NCBI GenBank assembly: GCA_963920765.1
Contig: OY987251.1
Span: 12,093,219 to 12,157,218 of the forward strand
DNA: 64,000 nucleotides
Reading direction: 5' to 3'
From: Ulota crispa
Taxonomy: Eukaryota; Streptophyta; Bryopsida; Orthotrichales; Orthotrichaceae
Shown here: positions 1 to 10,936 of the stretch, piece after piece
Position numbering within the stretch: the first letter of the stretch is position 1
Layout of the letters: each line of letters begins with the position of its first letter
Program-made: the position numbers and the translations under genes
The notes under the pieces: generated by a model
Databases searched by the model: none
What the model saw: the letters and a program-made list of their open reading frames with translations, nothing else
What the model was told of the DNA's origin: nothing

Positions 1-655
1 ATGAGGTCAAATCCGTACCTATACCCATCTATCGTCCACTATGCTGCGGGAGCCATGCACTTTGGGCTTCTAAAAAAGCACCTTGCAAATATCAAAACAT
101 CACCAAATTTGGTAGCAAGCAAGATACTTGTAAGTTGCACCTTCTGCCTAAATTTCATCAAAAGGAGCCTCCTCTAAGGCATGAATTTTTGCATCCGTAG
201 CCACAAACCCCCCCAAAATTGGCCAGTTGCTACATAGCCAATTATACTTTGACTATTATAATCTCTGAAATGGTGTGGTCAAAAGTTCTGCAATTTTTGG
301 TCGGGTGCATCAAACACCCTTTTCTGCTATTTTAGCAATGAATCCTCCCCAATCTAAGTTTCCCAACTCGGGATGTACAATGTTCTCAAGCATGGTCCCC
401 TTGGCCTCATTTTTCCATTTTCACTGCGGGCGCTTAGAAGTTAAGGTAACCCCACCCATAACGACCATTTAATAACCTGACCCTTATGTGCCTAAGGTTT
501 TCATTTCATTTCTAAAATGAAAACCCTACGTACATAGTGGTTAGGTTTGTTACACAATTGGGAATGGGTGGGGTTACTTTAGAGGAAAAATGAGCTCAAG
601 AGAAGGCCTTCCAACCTTGACAACCCACCTATTTATTTAGGTAGGAAAAGCATAG
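1..655. other. Left flank, no gene recognised
   Basis: AT-rich sequence upstream of the retrotransposon with only short random open frames. A 24-bp stretch near 580-603 recurs inverted at about 8208-8232 on the other side of the retrotransposon. No domain, RNA gene or promoter could be supported. Confidence 0.5.
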
Positions 656-660
656 GTAAG

Positions 661-883
661 TGTTACAAACTAGTTTGTAATGACGGTTAAGTTGGTTAGA
701 GGTTGGTTATCCTTCCTCTTTCCTTCTTAAACCAAGTGAGGAGGTTTGTCCTCACTTGACATTTTGCTTAATATAATGGAATACTTTCAATGTCACCTTT
801 GCGTCTCTTAGTGTTTGTTTCTACATTAGGTTATGATCTCAAAATAGGAAAGGAATGTCGACTTTTGATTTTATATTGTAACA
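661..883 (+). repeat. 5' LTR of chromovirus
   Basis: 223 bp, TG...CA termini within a 6-bp inverted repeat (TGTTAC/GTAACA). It follows the target duplication GTAAG at 656-660. It aligns end to end with 7658-7881. Confidence 0.95.
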
Positions 884-1373
884 TAATGTCAAGTCCTTGA
901 GAGTCCACATTCGGATGGGGAGGCAACCGGGTAGGGATGTATTTGGTTTTAACAAATGTGGGATGTTGCCTTTTGGGAAATTATTGTGAAGTATATAGGT
1001 TTGAGAGTTCTTGCAAATTTTCTATAGTGGTAGGAGTAGTAAACAATTTGTGCGGTTTTCTTTTTCCAAAATTTTGGCATGAACTACTCAATGTTTCAAT
1101 GCGTTCTTGGGGTTGTTTGTTGGTTTTATCGAGGAGGTAATTTTAGGTTTTGATGCATTCACCGTGATTGGTAGGTAGGATAATGGCCAATTAATTGGTA
1201 GTGATTAGGAAAAAAAGAAGAACAGAGGCATAAATGAAATAAGGTTAGGGTTAGGAAATACTTGCATTAAGTAAATCATGTTGCAAGTTTCAACAATGCT
1301 TGTCTACAATGACAAGATTGTGGTGGGTGAAGAAGGTTGGAGAAGTCATGTTGTGAAGTTAGGTTGAGCTACC

Positions 1374-2458
1374 ATGGATCGTGAGTACGTAGCCGGAGAT
1401 CCGCGAAGGCTTACAATGCCGGAAGGGGTGGGGTCAGAGTTGGCTTCATTCATACAATAACAAATTCAAAATGTGTTTCAAGCGGCGATCCCGCACTTGG
1501 TGCAAGAACTTTCAGAACGTGCGACGTTAGGGCCAGGACTACTAGCGTCATCCACATCCGAGGAAGAAGGGCAAGCACCATGAAGAATGGAAGAGCCTCA
1601 AGGTGATGGATTTCATACCAAGGAATCAAAAGTAGCGAAACCAAATAAGTTTTCCGGAAAGAAGGATAACGAGGTATATCGGTGGTTTGCACAATTGCGT
1701 TTGGTATTTTGAGGTAAACCACGCACTTATAATTCTGATGCCGATAAAGTCGCTTATGCTCTTTCATATATGACAGAGGCTGCAAAAAATTGGGCGATGC
1801 CACTTTTGCAAGCCCTTGATAAAGGACATGATCATAAGTTGTTGACGGACTATGATGCTTTCCAGAAATCCATTGTTGAGGTTTACGGTGACTTAGATAG
1901 ACAAAGTAACGCAGAAGACCGTTTAGGTCGACTTAGGCAAACCGGTTTGGCGGCATCATATATTTCTACATTTAATGAATATGCAGCTCAAGTCGAATGG
2001 AATGAAGCTAGCTTGGTGGCTTGGTTTTGAGGAGGATTCAAAGATGAGATCTTGGATTCCATAGCCACTGCAGAGACCCAACCACAAAGACTTCAAGATT
2101 GGATGGCAATGGTGTCCCGGATTGATGAGAGGCTATGGAGCTAACGGCAAAATTAGCAGGTACAATTTGATTCCAAAATGTTAAAGTTCCAACTGTTCCT
2201 TTCCGTAATCTAAGTGCAAGGTCTCAAACAAATTTGGGCCTAATGCCTATGGAGCTTGGCGCGACTAGAACCACGCAAGCTTTGGCAAAAATGGCAGCGG
2301 AACAGATAGAGTATCAATGCCAAGGGCGATGTTGGGGTTGTATCGAATTAGGACATATCAGAGCTAAGTGCTCCACAAATCCCTCTATGCCACTTTTAAT
2401 TTTGGCTATCATGAAGATGGAAGAAACAGCCTCGGAAAAAGAGAAAGCTCGGGATTGA
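1374..2458 (+). pseudogene. gag pseudogene of chromovirus
   Basis: The frame from the ATG at 1374 encodes a retrotransposon Gag-like capsid region (FSGKKDNEVYRWF and RLRQTGLAASYISTFNEY are readable). It is broken by TAA at 1458 and TGA at 1581, 1710 and 2028. An apparent one-base loss near 2134 shifts the frame, after which TGA occurs at 2168. The frame then carries an intact CCHC knuckle (C-x2-C-x4-H-x4-C) at 2330-2371 and ends at TGA 2456-2458. Almost all stops are TGA, as expected if CGA arginine codons decayed by C-to-T change at CpG. The knuckle region is repeated at 3420-3461 in the duplicated block beyond the gap. Confidence 0.85.
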
Positions 2459-3082
2459 GTGGGAGTATTCAGTACCCAAGCATTGTCCAGACGGCGGCAG
2501 CTACAATCCCGAAGCAAAGCACGAGCATAAAACGGGGGGATGATGAGCTTGATCATGAGCAATGTTTGCAATGGAAGAAACCTCTAGTGATCCACGAGGA
2601 TCCGAAAAATGTATTGACTCCGTTGTCTCTACGGGCTACCTTGGATCCGGAGGCCCATGTAACGTTGGATGCCACAATCAACTCCATGGCGGCCTCCACC
2701 TTAGTAGACTCAAGAGCCACATGAATCTTCATGCATCCTAGGTTTGCAGAGGAGTGCAATGCAATCCTAAAACTCAAGGGAGTACTAAGAGAAGTCTGGG
2801 TGATTGATGGCCGAATGATTAATTCCGGACTTATTACACACGAAGCGGTGGTTGAATTTGTAATTAAGAGTCATCGTGAGAAGTTGGTGGCAGATATCAC
2901 CAACACAAAAAGATACCCATTTATTTTGGGCATCCCTTGGTTGATTCGTTACGACCCAACTATTTATTGGTCACAAAAGAGTGTAATGTTCAACTCAGCG
3001 TATTATGGAGCGAATTGTACAATGCCTGAAATAATGAGCCTCCATTCCGGAGCTGGGAATGATGCTTGGCAACGGTCAACAG
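2193..3082 (+). repeat. First copy of 890-bp duplicated block
   Basis: Identical by eye to 3283-4172 at an offset of 1090 bp. It covers the zinc knuckle and protease region and ends exactly at the N gap. Exact identity on both sides of a gap suggests a scaffolding artefact rather than biology. Confidence 0.9.
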
Positions 3083-3282
3083 NNNNNNNNNNNNNNNNNN
3101 NNNNNNNNNNNNNNNNNNNNNNNNNNNNNNNNNNNNNNNNNNNNNNNNNNNNNNNNNNNNNNNNNNNNNNNNNNNNNNNNNNNNNNNNNNNNNNNNNNNN
3201 NNNNNNNNNNNNNNNNNNNNNNNNNNNNNNNNNNNNNNNNNNNNNNNNNNNNNNNNNNNNNNNNNNNNNNNNNNNNNNNNNN
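3083..3282. other. Assembly gap of 200 Ns
   Basis: A run of N of round length, so a placeholder of unknown true size. Open frames read across it are meaningless. Confidence 0.99.
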
Positions 3283-4172
3283 CTGTTCCTTTCCGTAATC
3301 TAAGTGCAAGGTCTCAAACAAATTTGGGCCTAATGCCTATGGAGCTTGGCGCGACTAGAACCACGCAAGCTTTGGCAAAAATGGCAGCGGAACAGATAGA
3401 GTATCAATGCCAAGGGCGATGTTGGGGTTGTATCGAATTAGGACATATCAGAGCTAAGTGCTCCACAAATCCCTCTATGCCACTTTTAATTTTGGCTATC
3501 ATGAAGATGGAAGAAACAGCCTCGGAAAAAGAGAAAGCTCGGGATTGAGTGGGAGTATTCAGTACCCAAGCATTGTCCAGACGGCGGCAGCTACAATCCC
3601 GAAGCAAAGCACGAGCATAAAACGGGGGGATGATGAGCTTGATCATGAGCAATGTTTGCAATGGAAGAAACCTCTAGTGATCCACGAGGATCCGAAAAAT
3701 GTATTGACTCCGTTGTCTCTACGGGCTACCTTGGATCCGGAGGCCCATGTAACGTTGGATGCCACAATCAACTCCATGGCGGCCTCCACCTTAGTAGACT
3801 CAAGAGCCACATGAATCTTCATGCATCCTAGGTTTGCAGAGGAGTGCAATGCAATCCTAAAACTCAAGGGAGTACTAAGAGAAGTCTGGGTGATTGATGG
3901 CCGAATGATTAATTCCGGACTTATTACACACGAAGCGGTGGTTGAATTTGTAATTAAGAGTCATCGTGAGAAGTTGGTGGCAGATATCACCAACACAAAA
4001 AGATACCCATTTATTTTGGGCATCCCTTGGTTGATTCGTTACGACCCAACTATTTATTGGTCACAAAAGAGTGTAATGTTCAACTCAGCGTATTATGGAG
4101 CGAATTGTACAATGCCTGAAATAATGAGCCTCCATTCCGGAGCTGGGAATGATGCTTGGCAACGGTCAACAG
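3283..4172 (+). repeat. Second copy of 890-bp duplicated block
   Basis: Begins exactly at the right edge of the N gap and repeats 2193-3082. It continues without a break into the rest of pol, so this is the copy contiguous with RT. Confidence 0.9.
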
Positions 4173-4250
4173 ATGGTGGGATTACCGCGAGTACACTGCA
4201 TTCACAAAGCAAAGTTGTTGAAGGAAGAATCAAAAAAGAAATTAGCAAAG
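3458..4250 (+). pseudogene. Aspartic protease pseudogene of chromovirus
   Basis: The frame carries a retropepsin-like region. The expected D-S/T-G catalytic triplet appears as DSR (LVDSRAT at 3794-3814) and is followed directly by TGA at 3812-3814. Downstream the same frame continues from 3821 with a flap and hydrophobic core typical of Ty3 proteases (YPFILGIPWLIRYDP). Glycine-to-arginine in the triplet plus the stop make it non-functional. The same lesions occur in the first copy at 2704-2724, which again argues that the two blocks are one sequence assembled twice. Confidence 0.8.
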
Positions 4251-4550
4251 AAAGAAGCGCCGCGGGCCTTGCAGGCGCTGTGGGCTTGTTAGGGCCCGCA
4301 GACAGCCTGCGCGTCGGCGCTGCGGGCCTGTCGGGACTTGTAGGCAGCCCAGGCGCTGGCGCTGCGGTCCTGCCGGGACTGCCGGGACCTGCCGGGCGAG
4401 CCCAGGCAATGAGCCCCGCCTCGCCACCCGGCGAACCGATGCCGGCTGCGGGCTGCGGGCTAGCGGCTGAGAGCACCCCCGCTTCAGTACTCTCCTCGGC
4501 ACTCGGCATAGGAATACCGGGTGCAGGGGCCGGTAAGAGGCTTAGGGGTA
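4250..4550 (+). other. GC-rich, Gly/Ala/Pro-rich linker between protease and RT
   Basis: An abrupt GC-rich island inside AT-rich DNA. In the pol frame (open from 3821 to 4912) it encodes a low-complexity stretch rich in Gly, Pro and Ala with collagen-like triplets such as GLPGPAGRA. It lies where Ty3 elements have a poorly conserved linker. Both strands and other frames are also open here, which reflects GC richness rather than further genes. Confidence 0.75.
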
Positions 4551-6124
4551 CAGGGTCCAGTAAGCCAATAAAAGGTACCGGGTCCGTTACAAGAAACTTA
4601 ATTGCTCCAATACATTCCTTTGTGTCAGCAGCCGCTTTTTGTTTTTCGGCAAAGGATGCGGAGATTTATGCACTCAATATTTTCGAGATGAGTATTTCTG
4701 GTACAAAGAATTCTTCAACTCTAGAGGAATACCGCGACTTGAGTGGAGCTTTTAGTGAGCAAGCATCAAATGAGTTGCCAAAACACGGCGTGTCGGACAT
4801 GAGGATTGAATTCAAGCAGGGCCAGGAGCCACGAAATACTGGTCTCCGACCTATGTCACTGGCAGAATTAAAAGAGCTTCGCAAGTATTTAGAGGAAAAT
4901 TTGGAGAAATGATGGATTCGACAATCCAAATTCTCGGTATTGGCACTTATTGTATTTGCCAAGAAGAAAAATGGTTCCATCAGAGTTTTGATGAATTATC
5001 AAAATTTGAATAAAGTCACAATCCAAAATCGCTACCCGTTACCCCTTATTCCGGAGCTCACAAACCGGTTGGTGGGAGCAAAGATTTTCACTAAGCTGGA
5101 TATAAGACAGGCATATCATCGAGTGCGGATGGCATTGGGACATGAGTTCAAAACGGCATTCAAAACACGGTATGAGTTGTTCGAGTATTTAGTAATGCCT
5201 TTTGGATTAACCAATGCGCTTGCCCAATTTCAATCTTACATGCAGGAGATCTTTGGAGATCTATTGGACATTTCCGTAATAATATATTTGGACGGCATCC
5301 TCATTTTTTCAAAAGATCTAGAAGTACATGTACAAGTCGTGCGAGAAATTCTTCAATGATTAGAGAAACATGCCAAGGAATCAAAGTGTCAATTTCATTG
5401 TCAATCTGTTGAGTTTTTAAGAATGGTGGTGTCTGCTAAAGGGTTGGAAATGTGCCAGAACAAGGTTCAAACCATTAAGGATTGGCCCACATCAAAAATC
5501 GTGAAAGAAGTGCAAGCATTCCTTGGCTTTGCCAATTTTTATCGGCGTTTTATATGTGATTATTCTAGGATTGCCGTTCCCCTTATCATGTTGATAAAAA
5601 ATGATAAAAAATTTAAATGGACCATAGAAATGGACCGGGCTTTCATGGAACTTCAATCAAGATTTCTCCAAGCACCGGTATTGCTCCACCCTAATTTTGA
5701 ACAATCTTTCATTGTAGAGGCGGACGCATCCAATGTAGCAACAGAAGCTATTCTTTTGCAGCACGGGGATAATGGGCATCTTCACCCTTGTGCATTCCGT
5801 AGTTCAAAGATGTCTCCAGCAGAACAAAACTATGATATCTATGATAGGGAGCTCTTAAGTATAATTTTGGCGTTTCAAGACTGGCGGGTATATTTGGAAG
5901 AATCACCGCATCAAACTCGGGTATTTTTGGACCATAAAAATTTGGAATATTTTTTTACTACAAAACAGTTAAACCAACGCCAAGCTCGATGGTCTGAATT
6001 CTTATCTGCTTTTAACTTTGAAATTCACCACCGGGCGGGATTGCTAAATGGAAAGGCAGACACTCTTTCTAGACGAGTGGATGTTACCAAGGGACAAAAT
6101 AAAGAAAATCAACCCTTACTATGA
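4550..6124 (+). pseudogene. Reverse transcriptase-RNase H pseudogene of chromovirus
   Basis: One reading frame with stops TGA at 4910-4912 and 5357-5359 and a terminal TGA near 6122. RT motifs are easily read: LNKVTIQNRYPLPLI, FTKLDIRQAYH and FEYLVMPFGLTNA. The catalytic box is YLDG at 5285-5296 rather than YLDD, so the second metal-binding aspartate is lost. RNase H follows with its acidic residues in place (VEADAS, YDRELLS, FLDHKNLEYF, GKADTLSRR). The connection FLGFANFYRRF marks the RT thumb. The RT-RH to integrase order is that of Ty3/Gypsy. Confidence 0.92.
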
Positions 6125-7650
6125 TTGGCTGCACTTGAGTCTCATGAACCGATATGGGCGGATGTACAGATTATAGAACGACTTAAGACAGCGTTGCAAG
6201 AGGATGCCACACTACAACCACTATTGTCATTTTTCAAAGACAATTCCAAACAATCTCCTCGAGATATACGCTGACGACTTCAAGGATACACGTTGGATGA
6301 TGGAATCCTTCGCTTTAAGGATTTGATATATGTACCAGATGATGAGGAACTCAAGCGGCAAGTTTTGCAATCTCGGCATGATGCACCAGCCGCGGAACAC
6401 CAAGGAAGAGCTAAAATTTTGAATTTGGTTAGCTGAATTTTTATTGGCCCTTATTACGCCATTATGTTCACTGGTACGTTGAAGAATGTGACTTGTGTCA
6501 ACGGTCAAAATTAACTCACCATCCTAGATATGGACTAATGCAACCTATTCCGACCAGTCATGCACCGTGGAAAAGAATTTCTACCGATTTCATAGTAAAA
6601 TTACTAAATAGCAATGGATATGACTCTATCATGGTGGTGGTCAATAAAAACACAAAACTAGGCCAATTTATTCCTATAAAGGAAACGGTTACCTCCAACA
6701 AGACCGCTTCATTATATCTACATAATATTTGGAAGCTTCATGATATACCAGAGGAGGTAATTTCGGATCGAGGGCCAGTTTTTGTCTCTAAGTTCATGAG
6801 AAGATTTTGCGAGCTCCTTAGGATTTGGCCATCTCCAACTACGGCTTTTCATCCTCAGGCGGACGGACAAACCGAAAGAGTAAATCAAGTGCTTGAGCAA
6901 TTTTTTCGAACTTTCACTACAACCCGGCAAGATGATTGGGCCGATCTTCTCCCAATAGCGGAATTTGCGTATAACAACGCAAGTCATTCTGCAACAGGGT
7001 TCTCTCCTTTCTATGCCACTTATGGTTATCATCTGGCATTTTTGGTTTCTACACCAACCACATCTACAGTGTTTGCGGCAGAAGACCGAGTGCAACACTT
7101 ACAACAAGTCCACAAAACACTTAAGGTCATGATCAAAATTGCAGGGGAGGACGCCAAACGCAACTATGATCACGGGGTACAATTACAACCAACATTTCAA
7201 ATAGGCGACAAGGTTTATCTTTGGCACGATAATATAATAACAACAAGGCCGTCTCGGAAACTGGCCCTAAAGTTTTTGGGACCATTTATAGCAATTGCTA
7301 AACTCTCCAATGTTGTTTATTGTTTACAATTACCAAAAATATTGCAGATTCATGATGTGTTCCATGTCTCTTTGTTTGAAAGATATTGTCATGATTCCAT
7401 TTCGGGACGACGCCAATTACCACTCCTGATGGAGATGTTGAATGAAAAGTCCACGAAGTTCTTAATTCACGGATTTTTGGTCGGGGAAGAAGATTTCAGT
7501 ATCTAGTCTCTTGAGAGGACTACGGACCAGAAAAGAATTATTGGGAGCCGGCGGCGAATTTAGAAAATGCACCACTAGCGGTGGCAAAGTTTCATAAGAA
7601 GCACCTTGGGGCGCCGGCACCGAACCGTAAGAAAACTCTACCTAAGAAGG
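6125..7650 (+). pseudogene. Integrase plus chromodomain pseudogene of chromovirus
   Basis: The N-terminal part (6125-6450) carries TGA near 6122 and 6272 and another near 6434. A frame change near 6440-6490 leads into an open frame at 6493-7506 with the zinc-binding CxxC remnant. It also has the D,D-E core (STDFIVKL, ISDRGPVF, QTERVNQ) and a GPY/F module (KFLGPF). Near 7400-7425 the frame changes again. From 7425 a chromodomain can be read (FQYLV, DYGPEKNYWEPAANLENAP) with TGA codons replacing two tryptophan-like positions. The DDE triad itself is intact, but frameshifts and stops prevent a full product. Confidence 0.9.
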
Positions 7651-7657
7651 AGGATAA
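7644..7657 (+). other. Polypurine tract of chromovirus
   Basis: Purine-rich AAGAAGGAGGATAA immediately before the 3' LTR at 7658, the expected position for plus-strand DNA priming. Confidence 0.7.
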
Positions 7658-7881
7658 TGTTACGAACTAGTTTGTAATGACGGTTACGTTAGTTAGAAGT
7701 TGGTTATCCTTCCTCTTTCCTTCTTAAACCAAGTGAGGAGGTTTATTCCTCACTTGACATTTTGCTTAATACAATGGAATACTTTCAATGTCACCTTTGC
7801 GTCTCTTAGTATTTGTTTCAACATTAGGTTATGATCTCAAAATAGGAAAGGAATGTCGACTCTTGGTCTTGTATCGTAACA
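7658..7881 (+). repeat. 3' LTR of chromovirus
   Basis: 224 bp, same TGTTAC/GTAACA ends as the 5' LTR, followed by target duplication GTAAG at 7882-7886. It differs from the 5' LTR at about 13 bases (11 of them transitions) and one single-base indel by hand count. Confidence 0.95.
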
Positions 7882-7886
7882 GTAAG

Positions 7887-8796
7887 GTACCTACACAAGT
7901 GTCTCTACCTTATGTGAACTATTCAAATGTGCTATGGTACATAACAAAAGGATTGATGACAGAAACAATATTATAACATGACAATGACAAATGCAAAGAC
8001 CTTTACTGGGACACAAGAATAAACTAGGACTAGAATTCCTAATCAAACAAGGATACTCATCAAACAAAAAGCATATAATATTGTAAAAAGAAATTATTCT
8101 CATGAAGTACTTGTAAGCGGGTATAGGGGAATAGTCTCTTTTTATTTGAAAAAGGACATTACATTTAATTGCTTTTGACTCCTCCAACCACTTCCCGTAG
8201 GGGCCTCCTCTTGAGCTCATTTTTCCTCTAAGGCAAGTTTAGCTCAAAAAAGGAGGTCAGAGTCTTGTTAAGGTAGACAGACCCATACCAAGCATTTAAG
8301 GATATGGGGCACCTCAACATCTTAGAAAATTCAAGAAAAAAATGAGTAGGGTTGGCCTTCCAACAAGCTATCCTAAAATGTAATTTTTGTGAAAAAAAAA
8401 TATTGTAGATTATTTTATATAAAATGGCAAAGTTGTAGCTCATAGGTCCCTATTAGTGACTCTAAATTATCCTTGAAACTGTTTGGATGTGTTCCTATAC
8501 ATGTACTTGACGGTCCCAATCCTGACCCTCTCAAAGTAGCTTAGCACTTGACATGTGGCAAAAATTGCTTGTGCAAAAGTCATTCATTGCTCCACTTTGG
8601 ATTCAACAGTGGGTGAAGAAACCCCAAAAAGTAGGGATTGGAAGTGGGAGATGCTCGGAGAACAAACCCTCTACCTTAAAGCAAATACGTGGACCTTTGT
8701 TTCTCTCTTCAAAAATGGCCCCTTTTCCTTTACTTGTGATAATATTCATTAGTGCAAAGTAGTGTTTAGGGGATGTTTTTGAGCCTTATTAGTTAG
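7887..8796. other. Intergenic, nothing recognised
   Basis: AT-rich, short open frames only. Contains the inverted partner (about 8208-8232) of the 24-bp motif at 580-603. Confidence 0.5.
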
Positions 8797-9097
8797 GAGC
8801 ATCTCCAGCATTGCACTTCAAACTTGACACTTGAAGAGATTACATCTATCTATGAAGAACCCTAAAAAAATTTGTTCTCCATCCTAGCACTCCAAAAGTG
8901 TCCATAAATTGTCCTTTGACCATTCACCAAGAGAACATAGGATAAAGCTCACTAAAATTAGGATGGATAGTGTTTTGAAAGGCCATTGCTTAACACACTA
9001 AAATGGAGTGCCATGAAAGCAATTTGAGGGTCCTAAAGCACTTATCATTCATACTTGAAGTGTGTCAAATCCTCCAAGGCTAAAGTTGGAGATGCTC
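8797..9097. mobile_element. MITE, GAGCATCTCC family, copy 1
   Basis: Terminal inverted repeats GAGCATCTCCAGC / TTGGAGATGCTC bound about 300 bp. The interior phrase AGGATAAAGCTCACTAAA recurs at about 30489 in the second copy (30334-30647), so this is a repeated element and not chance. No coding capacity. Target duplication unclear. Confidence 0.75.
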
Positions 9098-9933
9098 TAA
9101 TGTTCTTCATTTTCCATTTTCAACAAGTTTTCACATGCCTCAATTACATGATGCTTGCACTTATGCTATTATTAGATGTTTTTACAAACTTAGTATATTT
9201 TTAAATTGTAGTACATTTAACTAAATATTAACTATTTGTGTAATTGCGGACTTTCTATATCCCTAACATTGAAAAAAATTCAATATTTTGAGCACATTTT
9301 TTTCAAAATTTTGCATGTTTCCTATTTGAATACATCTCTTGATTATTTGTAAATATCTCTTAATGTTTTGCAATAACTTCCAAAATTTTGCAAACAATTC
9401 TTTATGGACCTTGGAAATTCCATGTTGAGTTTAAAATGGCGTTTGAATAGCCAATGTTTTTTTACACATTTTCACTTGCTAACAATACATTTGCTCTTGC
9501 TTTTTCTTGAGCATTGGTGCAAGTATTTGGAAGAGTAACTGCACTAATAGATTTGCAGCATATACTAGGGTAAACTAACGAACACATTCTCCACTTGTAA
9601 ATTGGAGGTGAATTTCCTCATATAGGTTGGAAACTTGGAATATTAAGAACAAGATATTGAAGATATTCGTGGAGAAACTGAAACCCTGCTATAAGGCAAA
9701 GAGAAAATGGAATTTCAAACCAATCTATACGCAACATAAATTCACGTGGAAGAAGTGGTTTGACCTGAGACTATTCAATGTGTTCGAAAGTTTAATCCTA
9801 AAGGATGTGCATAACATTAAAATATCTCTTTATGTAAGAATCTATCTAATTTAAAGTGTTTTCATAATCTACAGTATAATGAGTACAATATGGCATTTAT
9901 CCAATTGACATGTATGTAACCCCTAAAGATTTC
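9098..9933. other. Intergenic, nothing recognised
   Basis: AT-rich; no domain-bearing frame, RNA gene or inverted repeat found. Confidence 0.5.
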
Positions 9934-10936
9934 ATTGTTGTTTTTTTGGTTGGATGCAAAATTCTTGTGATCACAAGCGTTCTTCAAGATCAATATCCTA
10001 ATTTTTAAGCAATCTTACTCTATACGCCAAAAACCACTCTACTAAATCAAAATATGGTTTGGTGGTCTCTAATGGGTTAAGGGTTTTGGAATTCTTAAGT
10101 TTTGTCTTTTTGAAATTCCATTGTGGCAAGACGTAGAAAATTAACTTTTGCTGATATTTTTGCATCAAAGCTTCTTTGAAAAGCCCAATTGGTAGTGCAA
10201 CAAAGTGGACCAACTTGGAGAACAACAACAAAAGAAGTTAGATATTCCTAATTACGCAAAGGCGTGCAAAAAGCGGGTGATGGGGTCCTACCATGCTTTA
10301 AAAAGATCAATACAAAAAGTGAACTTATTACATGCATGCACAATCTAACCTTCACTAATAGTTTTTGTACTTGCTACTTGCTCTCATAACATCATTCACG
10401 AAGGCAAACCCCTTCCTCTTATAATCCCTAAAGCTTCCTCTAAAGTTTCCCCTAAAAATAAGCCAAAGGGAGAATATTGAGTAGTTGTCAAATGTTGAAA
10501 GCTCAATAAAAAAGTGTTGCAAAGGACATACATTACAACCATGGAGTCAAAAAACATCTTAGATGGTATTCTATGCGGAAGTATAATATTTGACAATAAT
10601 TGTATGTCAATATCAAAAAACCACTTTGCACATCAAAAAGAAGATTCTTTATGGACTATGAAGAGTTCTTTGTTGAGAGCTTCCATGGATAAAATGCAAT
10701 GCATAAGTTTATAGGCTTGTAACAAAGATTATGACAATTCCCAAGGCTTTGTCCAAGTCTAAGGATGTAACCCCACCATGCCTACCAAGGTATTTCAACT
10801 CAAGGATTTGTCAAACAATACCTTGAATAAGCTCCATGGATTGGCTTCTACAAAAAAACTTGCAATCAAACTATTACAAATATCAAACATCTATATAATA
10901 AATTTAAGTTGGCACATACAACATTGTACATGGCAC
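9934..10936 (-). other. 3' flank / 3' UTR region of the LRR receptor kinase gene
   Basis: Lies directly after the kinase gene's stop. It matters because the same sequence, interrupted by transposons, recurs at 36421-39000: for example GTTGGATGCAAAATTCTTGT at about 9949 and at 36440. The duplication that created the downstream pseudogene therefore began about 1 kb beyond the coding region. Confidence 0.7.

Larger units (their letters stand above)
661..7881 (+). mobile_element. Degenerate Ty3/Gypsy chromovirus LTR retrotransposon
   Basis: A complete but dead LTR retrotransposon. Two LTRs (661-883 and 7658-7881) begin TGTTAC and end GTAACA and are flanked by the direct repeat GTAAG at 656-660 and 7882-7886, so both ends of a single insertion are present. 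Between them, in order, are gag with a CCHC zinc knuckle, an aspartic protease remnant, reverse transcriptase, RNase H, integrase and a C-terminal chromodomain. The PR-RT-RH-IN order places it in Ty3/Gypsy, and the chromodomain in the chromoviruses; a Tcn1-like lineage is possible but not tested. Many stop codons and at least four frame changes disable it. The LTRs differ at about 13 positions plus one indel, mostly transitions, so it is not recent. A 200-N gap and a duplicated 890-bp block sit inside; without them the element would be about 6.1 kb. No primer-binding site was recognised after the 5' LTR. Confidence 0.96.

Noticed and set aside
884..1373. tRNA primer-binding site and small leader gene after the 5' LTR
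   Set aside because: No match to a tRNA 3' end was recognised next to the LTR, and the 67-residue frame at 937-1140 has no gag similarity.
3059..3548. Open frames running through the N block
   Set aside because: The 200 Ns translate as unknown residues, so continuity is artificial.
4093..4509. Minus-strand frames of 86-138 residues, Pro/Ala/Arg-rich
   Set aside because: They are antisense shadows of the GC-rich linker in the retrotransposon pol frame; GC richness removes stops on both strands.
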